DNA from: Fuerstiella marisgermanici
GTDB lineage: Bacteria > Planctomycetota > Planctomycetia > Planctomycetales > Planctomycetaceae
Length of the DNA: 64,000 nucleotides
Assembly (NCBI RefSeq): GCF_001983935.1
Contig: NZ_CP017641.1
Location: 8,544,001 to 8,608,000 of the forward strand
Direction: 5' to 3'
The notes below the pieces were generated by a model, which did not search any database, had not been told where the DNA came from, and saw only the letters and a program-made list of their open reading frames with translations. Positions within the stretch are counted from its first letter, which is position 1. Each line of letters starts with the position of its first letter. Of the stretch, positions 49,595-57,351 are shown one piece after another. The position numbers and the translations under genes are program-made.

Positions 49595-50035
49595 CTACGG
49601 ATTTTCCGCGACTGTCGCTGGCGGAGTTGTGAGCGAATGCAGCAGGTGAGCGACATCCGGCTGATTCAGTTTCCACGGTCCGTGCGTCGCTCCGCTGCTT
49701 CCGGAATCGCCTCCCTGACTTTGCAGCCAGGCCAGTCCGGACTGTTGGTCAACCGTCAGAGCAAACCTCACGCCCGTGGCAGCGATGTGTTGCGGAATCG
49801 GAATTGGAATCGAGGTGGACGACCCAGGATTGGCACTCACTTGCTGAATTGCGCCGTCCGACGGCAACGACTTCAAGCGTTTGGCCCATTCGTAGTGATC
49901 GATTCGTGGATCAACGGGCGGTGCCGTCGCCGTTCTGCGTGAAAGCCGCGCTTGACGCGATTCAGGCTGAGAACATCCCGTGACCGTCGTGAGTGCTGCA
50001 ATTAGGCAGACCAGGATCGTCGTGCGCCCCTTCAT
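49595..50035 (-). CDS. Small lipoprotein, unknown function
   Basis: 146 residues. The ATG overlaps the TAA of the mutase gene (TAATG), showing translational coupling. Signal peptide MKGRTTILVCLIAALTT with lipobox VTGC (Cys21). After a charged linker there is a Ser/Pro/Ile-rich patch (SSTSIPIPIPQHIAAT) and a Gly/Ser-rich stretch near the C-terminus. No domain was recognised. The longer open frame upstream, within the mutase, is not used. Confidence 0.75.
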   Translation of the reverse strand: MKGRTTILVCLIAALTTVTGCSQPESRQARLSRRTATAPPVDPRIDHYEWAKRLKSLPSDGAIQQVSANPGSSTSIPIPIPQHIAATGVRFALTVDQQSGLAWLQSQGGDSGSSGATHGPWKLNQPDVAHLLHSLTTPPATVAENP

Positions 50036-51384
50036 TACTTCACCGCTTTCTTCACGATGTCCATCGCCTGCTGACAAAGCGCTGTAGCGTCTTCCGTTTC
50101 CGGAGCCTCCGCGATGACTCGCAAAATCGGCTCTGTGTTGCTGGCTCGCACCTGAACCCAGCGGTCCGGCCAATCCAGTCGTAATCCGTCGCCTTCCGAG
50201 GCCGTTGCGTCGCTGAAGTTGGACCGCAACGCATCGCAGGCTGCTCCGACGGCTTCCTTCGGACACTCAAGCTTGTCCTTAACGATCGTGTAGAACGGCA
50301 GTTGGTCGGCCCATTCCTCAAGAGTGCATTCTCGCTTGACCAGGCCATCCAGCACGTACGCCATCGACACCAGACTGTCTCGCACATAGCCGACGCGCGG
50401 ATCAATCACGCCGCCGTTTCCTTCGCCGCCGAGTTCCGCTGAAACGGCTCGCATCTTGGCACACACATGCGCTTCACCGACGAACGCTCGATGAAATTGG
50501 CAGCCATGCTTCTTTGCGATGTCGGCCGTGATGCGGCTGGTTGAGCCGTTGACGACGAATGGGCCTTTCCGAGTTTCCAAAACATGATCAGCGGCCAGAG
50601 CCAGCGTTAATTCTTCGCCGATGTAGCGGCCCCGGTTGTCGACGATCGCCAGGCGGTCGGCGTCGGGATCCTGAGCGAACCCGGCATCCGCGCCTTGCTT
50701 TTCGACAGCGTCGCAAAGGTCACCCAGATTCTGTTCGACAGGTTCGGGAATGTGTTCGAATTTTCCGTCCGGTGTACCGCCCAGAACGGTGACGTCGCAG
50801 CCGAGGGCCTTCAATAGTTGAGGGCCGCACATAGCGCCGCTGCCGTGATTGCAGTCGAGCACCACTTTGAATTTGCGAGCTCGAATCGCATCTGCATCGA
50901 CCAGGGAAAGCACTTTGTCGATGTGCGGCCCGGCGGGGTCTTCGATGGTGGTGAGCGTGCCGAGTTCCGTCCAGTCTTTCCAGACAATTTCGTCGTCACG
51001 CAGAATCTGGATCAATTGCTGGCCCAGATCGCGATTGAAAACAGATCCGTCCGGAGCGAACGGTTTCAGTCCGTTCCATTCGATCGGGTTGTGGCTGGCC
51101 GTAATCTGCAGGCCGCCCGCCGCTTCGTAGTGTTTGATTAGCACGCCGCACGTGGGGGTCGACGCAATGCCCGCATCAAGGACGTCGCAGCCAGTCGAAA
51201 GTAATGCAGACAGGACGGCGTGGTAGACAGCGGGCCCCGTGCTGCGGCCGTCTCGCGATACGACAATCTTGCCACCGCTGAACATGGTGCCGAGGGCCGC
51301 CGAGAATTCCGCGACATAAAGAGGGTCCAGCCCGTCGCCGATGATGCCCCGCAGCCCGGAAATGCTTAGTATTCGCGTTGACAC
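50035..51384 (-). CDS. glmM: Phosphoglucosamine mutase / phosphomannomutase family
   Basis: 449 residues from GTG at 51384, fixed by GGAGG five nt upstream. Four-domain alpha-D-phosphohexomutase: active-site loop VVSRDGRSTG (about residues 41-50), metal loop DPDADRLAIVD, sugar loop GEGNGG and phosphate loop ASNTEPILRVIAEA. The position that normally carries the phosphorylated Ser (RDxRxS) is Thr49, next to Ser48. GlmM converts glucosamine-6-phosphate to glucosamine-1-phosphate for UDP-GlcNAc; a mannose or glucose role is also possible. The gene heads an operon with the small lipoprotein and the asparagine-synthetase-like gene. Confidence 0.85.
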   Translation of the reverse strand: MSTRILSISGLRGIIGDGLDPLYVAEFSAALGTMFSGGKIVVSRDGRSTGPAVYHAVLSALLSTGCDVLDAGIASTPTCGVLIKHYEAAGGLQITASHNPIEWNGLKPFAPDGSVFNRDLGQQLIQILRDDEIVWKDWTELGTLTTIEDPAGPHIDKVLSLVDADAIRARKFKVVLDCNHGSGAMCGPQLLKALGCDVTVLGGTPDGKFEHIPEPVEQNLGDLCDAVEKQGADAGFAQDPDADRLAIVDNRGRYIGEELTLALAADHVLETRKGPFVVNGSTSRITADIAKKHGCQFHRAFVGEAHVCAKMRAVSAELGGEGNGGVIDPRVGYVRDSLVSMAYVLDGLVKRECTLEEWADQLPFYTIVKDKLECPKEAVGAACDALRSNFSDATASEGDGLRLDWPDRWVQVRASNTEPILRVIAEAPETEDATALCQQAMDIVKKAVK

Positions 51385-51389
51385 GTTCG

Positions 51390-51394
51390 CCTCC
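51390..51394 (-). promoter_or_regulatory. Ribosome-binding site deciding the GTG start of the mutase
   Basis: GGAGG on the minus strand ends 5 nt before the GTG at 51384. The open frame extends 17 codons further upstream, but no equal site is found there. Confidence 0.75.
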
Positions 51395-51565
51395 GTGAGA
51401 AAACAGGTAGCCGGAAGTGTAGCTGGTTGTCGCAAATTTGCACCAGCCAGGAAAGTCGCCAGACTTCAATGGCATCCATAGCCGATTTCGCCTGAAATCC
51501 CGCGTGCTGCGTTGCGGCGAAATCCACAGTGTGAATGACAACGTGATGAAACAACGGCCCCTTCC

Positions 51566-52198
51566 ATGAACTCCACCACCAATGCGGAACAGATTGCTCA
51601 CCGGCCACAGATTTCGGCCGCCTATGTCGACCCGGTCGACGCTGTCTGGCTGCACGCAGCCAGTCGGATGGGAATGCAGGTGAAGCGAGATCCCAACGTG
51701 TTTGCGTCATGGGACGGGCGCGGGACGCTTAGCATCGGAGTTCCCGAGTCGCTGGACCCGGACGACTGTTTGGCTCAGATGGTCCTGCACGAGGTTTGCC
51801 ACGCCTTGGTGGAAGGCCCGGCCGCCGTTCAACAACCGGACTGGGGCATCCGCATTGACGATCCGGCGCAACGCGTCCGCGAACATGCCTGCCTGCGACT
51901 CCAGGCGGCACTCACGACGCCTCATGGCCTGCGGAAGGTTCTTGCGGCCACAACAACCTTCCGCGAATACTACGATGCGCTGCTCGAGGATCCTCTGGCG
52001 GCTGGCGATGATCCTGCGATTGCCAAGGCCGTGGAAGGTTGGAAGCGCGCCGTCGAAGGGCCATGGACCGAACCGATTCAAACGGCGTTGACGGCAACGT
52101 CTTTGATTGCGAACGCTGTCCAGTATGCCGCCAACACGGATTGCCTGTGGTCGGCGTTTGACTCGGATTCCAAACTAAGATCGGAACCACTCCGCTGA
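51566..52198 (+). CDS. HExxH-motif protein, unknown function
   Basis: 210 residues (MNSTTNAEQIAHRPQIS). A zinc-protease-like helix H-E-V-C-H in MVLHEVCHALVEGP (about residue 76) and a later REHACLRLQAAL that could supply the third ligand. The rest is helical, with no signal peptide, so it is likely cytoplasmic. No named peptidase family was recognised. Its last codons overlap the upstream open part of the RlmN-like frame, suggesting the two genes are co-transcribed. Confidence 0.72.
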   Translation: MNSTTNAEQIAHRPQISAAYVDPVDAVWLHAASRMGMQVKRDPNVFASWDGRGTLSIGVPESLDPDDCLAQMVLHEVCHALVEGPAAVQQPDWGIRIDDPAQRVREHACLRLQAALTTPHGLRKVLAATTTFREYYDALLEDPLAAGDDPAIAKAVEGWKRAVEGPWTEPIQTALTATSLIANAVQYAANTDCLWSAFDSDSKLRSEPLR

Positions 52199-52272
52199 CA
52201 GATCCAACTGACATCTTCGACGCCGTTGCTATCGAACGCCTGCGGAAGGAACTGCGACTGGACCCGCAGCAG

Positions 52273-53280
52273 GTGCGAGTCCTGCGCAACAACTTGCTGA
52301 AAAAGTTTCAGCCGGACGACGTTGCGCTACAGGCATTCGTCGGCCGGGACCGACTTCGCTGCCACGTGCTGAATGAATTTCAGCGGTGCGATTCCAACAT
52401 CGACGGAGCCACCAAGCTGTTGTTTCAGACTTCCACAGGCATGCTGATCGAATCGGTGATACTGCGGATCGAAACCGGGCGCACAACGTTGTGCGTGTCG
52501 AGTCAGATCGGCTGTGCGGCCGCATGTGACTTTTGCGCCACGGGAAAGATGGGCATTGCTCAAAATCTGGCCGTGTCGGAGATTCTGGATCAGGTCCTGC
52601 AGGTCGGTCAATTGCTCAAAGCCGAAGGCCGGCGGCTGGACAATATCGTGTTCATGGGCATGGGGGAACCGTTTCACAATGAGTTGAATTTGCATGAGGC
52701 GTTAACGATACTGACCTCGCCGCAAATGTTTGCGAGGTCGCCCGGCAGCATTTTGGTCTCCACGGTGGGAGTGCCTGAGGCCATGATTCGCTGCGCGGAA
52801 CAGTTCCCCAAAGTGAATCTCGCGCTAAGTCTTCACAGCGTGAACCCGGATGTCCGCGCGAACCTGATTCCGCTCACAAAGAAGCACTCGTTGGACGACT
52901 TGCAACGGACCTTAAAAGAGGTCAATCGGATACAGCAGCGTCCGTTGATGGTCGAGTATCTGATGCTGGCCGACCAGAACGATTCGCTGGCTGACGCCGC
53001 CGAATTGTGTGAGTGGCTTCACGGGATGTCGGTTCACGTCAACCTGATCCCCTACAACGAAATCGAAGACAGTCCTCACCTGACCGGCAGCAATCCGGAT
53101 GTGATCACCGCGTTCGCCGACCAAATGAAATCGGCCGATTTTAAGACAACCATTCGCTATTCGCTCGGGAGTGACATCGCGGCCGCGTGTGGGCAGCTTG
53201 TGAAGAAGGAAAATCGTCAGCGAGCGATCGCCATCAACGCAGGTGCTGAACTAAGCGTGGACGCCGACTTACGCAGCTGA
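52273..53280 (+). CDS. rlmN: Radical SAM rRNA/tRNA adenine methyltransferase (RlmN/Cfr family)
   Basis: 335 residues from the first standard start (GTG). Radical SAM motif C-x3-C-x2-C in QIGCAAACDFCATGKMG, then IVFMGMGEPFHNE, NLALSLHSVN and the second catalytic cysteine in IAAACGQLV. RlmN methylates C2 of A2503 in 23S rRNA and A37 of some tRNAs. The frame is open 26 codons further upstream to CTG 52195, which overlaps the stop of the previous gene. That stretch (IFDAVAIERLRKELRLD) reads like protein, so the real start may be non-standard. Even so the N-terminal domain is shorter than in E. coli RlmN. Confidence 0.9.
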   Translation: MRVLRNNLLKKFQPDDVALQAFVGRDRLRCHVLNEFQRCDSNIDGATKLLFQTSTGMLIESVILRIETGRTTLCVSSQIGCAAACDFCATGKMGIAQNLAVSEILDQVLQVGQLLKAEGRRLDNIVFMGMGEPFHNELNLHEALTILTSPQMFARSPGSILVSTVGVPEAMIRCAEQFPKVNLALSLHSVNPDVRANLIPLTKKHSLDDLQRTLKEVNRIQQRPLMVEYLMLADQNDSLADAAELCEWLHGMSVHVNLIPYNEIEDSPHLTGSNPDVITAFADQMKSADFKTTIRYSLGSDIAAACGQLVKKENRQRAIAINAGAELSVDADLRS

Positions 53281-53319
53281 ACACCACGTCGCTGAACACT
53301 ACCTCGCTGAACACTACGC
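53275..53319. repeat. Three tandem 15-bp units across the rlmN stop codon
   Basis: The units are 53275-53289, 53290-53304 and 53305-53319, with core GCTGAACAC(C/T)AC. The first contains the last codons and TGA of rlmN; the others lie in the gap before the convergent DUF971 gene. Confidence 0.7.
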
Positions 53320-53352
53320 CGCTTCAAACAGATCGATGCGGAACCATCTGAG

Positions 53353-53673
53353 CTACGTGGCGGACGCGGATTCTCCGAGACGATCTGCGATTGATCTTAG
53401 GTGATCCCACGTAAACAGTCCCGAGTCGTGCGAATCAGACCAGCGGATTTTCAATGCGTAGTTGCCGGTCAACGATACGTCTTCCGGCGCGATGGTTTCA
53501 GGCACGGATTCCTTATCCAAAACCTGTCGGCCGGTGAACTCATCCACGCACGCCGCGCAGCGGCAGTCCTGTCGGATCGCTCGAAACGGGATTTGAGACA
53601 CATCGTCATCCGCCCAGACGAGCTCCAGAATGCCGTCGTCTTTGTGAACGCGAATATTGGCCGGGGTCTTCAT
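53353..53673 (-). CDS. DUF971 domain protein
   Basis: 106 residues, the usual length of a free-standing DUF971 (gamma-butyrobetaine hydroxylase N-terminal-like) domain. Signatures: ILELVWADDD, IPFRAIRQDCRCAACVDEFTGRQVL and the final SDSHDSGLFTWDHLRSIA. Cysteines in CRCAAC may bind a metal. The family occurs next to Fe-S or molybdenum-related genes in some bacteria; role unknown. It lies 18 bp after the SUKH protein gene and ends convergent to rlmN. Confidence 0.93.
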   Translation of the reverse strand: MKTPANIRVHKDDGILELVWADDDVSQIPFRAIRQDCRCAACVDEFTGRQVLDKESVPETIAPEDVSLTGNYALKIRWSDSHDSGLFTWDHLRSIADRLGESASAT

Positions 53674-53691
53674 GAGCGTGGTATGTCTAAA

Positions 53692-54123
53692 CTAAAACGA
53701 TTCTGCATCGCAGAAGGTGTCTTCAAGCATTTCGATGAATTCGTCGATCGAATCGGCAAACACTTCGAATTGTACCGACTGGTGATCGTACTGCATCACG
53801 CCCTCAACTTCACGGCCGGCATCAATGCAGTAGTAGTCGCCGGAACCAGTTTCGCCAACAATCAGAAACTGCGGCGGCCATACCTGTTCTATACCGTCCG
53901 GCTGGACAAGCGTTTCACAGCGGGCTTCGAGGTTAATTTCAAGCACGGATTTTAAATCGTCCAGAAACTCAACCTGAGCCACCGTACCTTCTGCATCGGA
54001 ATCATCGATGGCTCGCCGCGCCGTTAGCAGGGATGCCGGATAGTCGTTCAGTCGGTCGAGGTATTCCGGCGGCAGCGACGTTTCGAGAAGTTCTTCAAGC
54101 TGTTGCAGGGCATCAGAAGTCAT
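53692..54123 (-). CDS. SMI1/KNR4 (SUKH)-like protein
   Basis: 143 residues. SUKH features: LETSLPPEYLDRLNDYP near the N-terminus, the central strand PPQFLIVGETGSGDYYCIDA, and QYDHQSVQFEVFADSIDEFIEML. Very acidic. In bacteria this superfamily contains many immunity proteins for secreted nuclease toxins, but also housekeeping members. No toxin gene is nearby, so immunity is not supported here. It is 6 bp after the cytochrome lipoprotein and may simply share its operon. Confidence 0.8.
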   Translation of the reverse strand: MTSDALQQLEELLETSLPPEYLDRLNDYPASLLTARRAIDDSDAEGTVAQVEFLDDLKSVLEINLEARCETLVQPDGIEQVWPPQFLIVGETGSGDYYCIDAGREVEGVMQYDHQSVQFEVFADSIDEFIEMLEDTFCDAESF

Positions 54124-54129
54124 ACCGGA

Positions 54130-55962
54130 TCAGTCCAAACCATAGTGTTCGACCTTCTTCCAGTATTCTTCAAAGTTGTAATTAGGGCTGTTGTCGGCGT
54201 CGTGGCATTTTTCGCACATGCCCTTTTCGGCTTGCGCCTTCGTGACTCGAACAAGCTTTTTTGCTTCTTCAACCTCGTCGGCTTCGATCAGTTCCACATG
54301 CCGACTGCCTGGGCCGTGACAGTTTTCACACTGGCTGCCAGCCATCAGCGTATGCAACACTTTTTCGTGGTCGGTTTTGGCGTATTCTTCGTTTAAGAAG
54401 CCAGACTGGAACCTTGTGTACTTTTGCGGATCCCAACCGGTGACGTGGCAGGCAAGGCATTCCGGATCGTGCATCCGCTTTATGCCACTCAGTCGCTCGT
54501 ACCCGAGTCGCTTGTGGACCGGGTCGAGGCTCTCCAATGCGTGAGCATGCGGCGTTTTTTTCCAGATGTCGTAAGCCGTCGTGTGGCATTCGCCGCACTT
54601 GTCTGCACCGACAAACGAGTCGCCGGACGGATGAGGATTCCCGACGCCATCCTGCAGCACAATCTCTTCGTCTTTCAGACGCGTCTGATAATTCTGCATC
54701 AGCGCGACCATCGACGGCGTGTCGTTGAAGTCGTCTCGTTCCAATGCCACCAGTTGATAACGGAACGGCGTTTCCTTGTCGTCTGGATAGAATCCGAGAA
54801 CCCCGGCATACTTGCCTTTGCGACCGGCTTCCAACATCAGAGTGTCGCCGATCTTTTTAGGCGGTTTGGTGGGATCGGGATCGCCCGAACATTCCGCCAT
54901 CAGCACGATATCGAACGCTGGAAACTCAGCCGCCAGAGCTTCGGATTCTTCAATCGTCGACTGTGACAACAGGACTCGCAGATCGACCTGCTGTTCGTCG
55001 AAGTCGGCCAGAACTTTCTTTAGCGCGGGGCTGGATTCCTTCCACGTAATGTCAGGATCCGGCAATACTTCTGCCTGCAACGTTTGGCTTAATACAGACG
55101 TAACACCAACCTTCACTCCGTTGGCTTCGAACACCGCACTGGGGATCGGTGTGCCGATATCCGGCACGCCGTAGAACTCCAGATTCGCACTTAAAAAGTA
55201 CAACGGTGTTTCGGCGTCCGAAATGTGCTGCGACATGAGGAAGTCCGGTTTAAGTCGCAGTTCTTCCGGACCGAGGCCGATCGCAACGTATTGAAGGTCT
55301 CGCAAAGCGGCCAGGGTTGTTTCCATTTTGATTTGGGCCTGCCGTGTGGTGCGTCGAGCCAGACCGCCGACGTCTAAACCTCGCACAGTCCAGCCAGATT
55401 CAACCAGCTTGTTCCGAAGGTCCGCTCGGCGTGACATGCCGCCGAGCTGATTGGCAGTGCAGCCACACGGTTCGAAGAATCCGTGCATCTCACTGGTCAG
55501 CATTAAGCTCAGCTTCGGTTTAGGCCATGCTTTCCAGATGGGTTCCCGAGGTGGCGGCTTAACAGCGACGGGCAATTCCGTAGACGGCTCTGCATCTGCG
55601 TTCTTGTGTGCTCCGGCATCGTCTGTGGCGGCAGATTCATCTGGCATTGCCTGGCCTTCTGACGCAGCGACCGTTGCCTTCGCATCATCGCTGGAGGTCG
55701 GCAGCGGATCCGGCGCTGGTGCTTCTGAAGTGGCCATGTTGCCGATGTCGGCAGGTTCGATCGTCTGATCGGATTGCTCTGTCGCAGCAGTGGCTTCCTG
55801 TGGTGGAGTGGTAGCAGAGTCGTCTGCACATCCGGACAAAAGAAGTCCAGCAGAGGCAACCAATGCGAAAACCAGCGACGTCACCGACGCGGCTGGCCGG
55901 CGACAAGGATTAGCCGCGGAATTCTTTTGTTGCAAAGCACTTAGGGGAAATGTTGTCGGCAT
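54130..55962 (-). CDS. Phosphoesterase-like / tetraheme cytochrome c554-type lipoprotein
   Basis: 610 residues. Lipoprotein signal with lipobox LSGC (Cys45), then a low-complexity Ala/Asp/Glu/Thr linker. Residues about 150-400 resemble a SoxB/5'-nucleotidase-type calcineurin fold (LMLTSEMHGFFEPCGC, QLGGMSRRADLRN, VRGLDVGG, FDIVLMAECSG). Residues about 455-610 are a multiheme domain with four CxxCH sites: CGECH, CLACH, CENCH and CEKCH, as in cytochrome c554. It is probably an envelope-anchored redox protein. The fused phosphoesterase-like part lacks a full metal-ligand set that I can verify, so it may be non-catalytic. Confidence 0.87.
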   Translation of the reverse strand: MPTTFPLSALQQKNSAANPCRRPAASVTSLVFALVASAGLLLSGCADDSATTPPQEATAATEQSDQTIEPADIGNMATSEAPAPDPLPTSSDDAKATVAASEGQAMPDESAATDDAGAHKNADAEPSTELPVAVKPPPREPIWKAWPKPKLSLMLTSEMHGFFEPCGCTANQLGGMSRRADLRNKLVESGWTVRGLDVGGLARRTTRQAQIKMETTLAALRDLQYVAIGLGPEELRLKPDFLMSQHISDAETPLYFLSANLEFYGVPDIGTPIPSAVFEANGVKVGVTSVLSQTLQAEVLPDPDITWKESSPALKKVLADFDEQQVDLRVLLSQSTIEESEALAAEFPAFDIVLMAECSGDPDPTKPPKKIGDTLMLEAGRKGKYAGVLGFYPDDKETPFRYQLVALERDDFNDTPSMVALMQNYQTRLKDEEIVLQDGVGNPHPSGDSFVGADKCGECHTTAYDIWKKTPHAHALESLDPVHKRLGYERLSGIKRMHDPECLACHVTGWDPQKYTRFQSGFLNEEYAKTDHEKVLHTLMAGSQCENCHGPGSRHVELIEADEVEEAKKLVRVTKAQAEKGMCEKCHDADNSPNYNFEEYWKKVEHYGLD

Positions 55963-56118
55963 GGATTGGCCTATCGGTCAGTCGAAGTCCTTTTTCAGAA
56001 CCATAGCCAAACCGCGCGCGTTCGTGAATATCAAAGCCATGTACGGTGGCGCGGAATCATTCAGCGTCGGTTCACGAGCGCGTGGCACCGTGTTGAGCCT
56101 GCGCCAAACGGCGTATTG

Positions 56119-57342
56119 TTAGAACGCCACGAAACTCGCTTTGATATCAATGCTTTGGCCAGACGGATGGTTCGTCTGAATTTTGATCGTCGCGGGATCG
56201 TCGCGGTTTCGAGTCATCGCGGGGATCCCCGGCGGTATGCTGACATTCAGCGTGTAGCGTCGCCGTTTGCCCGTGCCTGCCTTTGAAGAATCCAGTTCTA
56301 CGTTGACAAACGTCGGGTGGGATTCGATCGAGGTGAATTCCAGCTCGTCTTCGAAGTCGGTGTGATCCACCAACAGAATCAAACTTGCCTTACGGCCGTC
56401 GGTCGCTCGAAATCGACCCAGCCCAAGGCCGTTTCGTTCTGCCGACCAGGAAACTCCCGGTTGAGGCAAAATTCGAATCGGTCCATCTTTCTGAGCGTGC
56501 AGTTCGATCGTTGCTTCACCGTCACCCTTGTCCATCGTTAGGTGCAGTTTCGATTCTATAAGTCCCGGCTTCATGTCCGGCTTGACCGAAACTGCCACTT
56601 CATAACCGCTCAAAACTCCGTCTCGCATTTCCAGGCCTTCGATGCGTTCGGGCGTCAGTTTCGTGACGGTGGTTTCAAAGTCTGGTGAATCGCATTTGAA
56701 GTCAGTGATTTCGAAATCTTCAAACACCCGCGACAGGATGTAGCCTTCGACCTTGGTGCCACCATCACCGATCGAAGTCGGCACGTTCCAGACGTCGGTT
56801 GGCAGAATGTCGAAAGACTGGTCGACGATCCCGACGACGCGGACTCCAAATTCCGGCAGCTCCGGATCATTTGTGTAAATCCGGCCACCGTGAGCGAAAT
56901 TCGCATCCTTGAATTTTCCAACCCAGCGAATCGTCAACTCGGCCGACTCTCCCGGAGGAACAATTCGGCGAGAGAGTTCAAACTTCGTGCACTTGCAGGT
57001 CGGTTCGCCTTCCAGCAATTCCAGATCCGCTTCGCCTTCGTTTTCAATTGTGAACACGTGGTCCTGTTCGCCCCCGACAACCATTCGGCCGAAGTCAAAC
57101 TCCAGCTCCTCCGCCACCGCTTTCGGCCACGGCCCATTTTCGCTCGCAACCGGACGTTCCGCTTCTTCCGGAGCGCCAGGTTCAGGCAGCGGTTTCGCCG
57201 GCCCTGTCTTCAACGTGTCGTCCGCAAGCGTCGGAATCGGCGCGCTGGGAGAGGCGCTCTCGGTTGTCGTCTCCGTTGTCAGCAAGTAGCCGCCACCGAA
57301 AATAACGGCCAGAAACAGAAGGATAAATGCTGCGTTTTTCAT
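56119..57342 (-). CDS. DUF1573 protein
   Basis: 407 residues with an N-terminal membrane segment (AAFILLFLAVIFGGGYLLT). DUF1573 features: LEFDFGRMVVGGEQDHVFTIENEGEADLELL, then the CKCTKFELSRRIVPPGESAELTI segment and a GGRIYTNDPELPEFGVRVVG strand. The CKC pair fits the family's conserved cysteines. These are ASPM/SPD-2/Hydin-like beta-sandwich proteins, usually periplasmic. A second beta domain makes up the C-terminus. The gene is 9 bp downstream of the O-antigen-ligase-like gene. Confidence 0.88.
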   Translation of the reverse strand: MKNAAFILLFLAVIFGGGYLLTTETTTESASPSAPIPTLADDTLKTGPAKPLPEPGAPEEAERPVASENGPWPKAVAEELEFDFGRMVVGGEQDHVFTIENEGEADLELLEGEPTCKCTKFELSRRIVPPGESAELTIRWVGKFKDANFAHGGRIYTNDPELPEFGVRVVGIVDQSFDILPTDVWNVPTSIGDGGTKVEGYILSRVFEDFEITDFKCDSPDFETTVTKLTPERIEGLEMRDGVLSGYEVAVSVKPDMKPGLIESKLHLTMDKGDGEATIELHAQKDGPIRILPQPGVSWSAERNGLGLGRFRATDGRKASLILLVDHTDFEDELEFTSIESHPTFVNVELDSSKAGTGKRRRYTLNVSIPPGIPAMTRNRDDPATIKIQTNHPSGQSIDIKASFVAF

Positions 57343-57351
57343 TGCTGAAAG

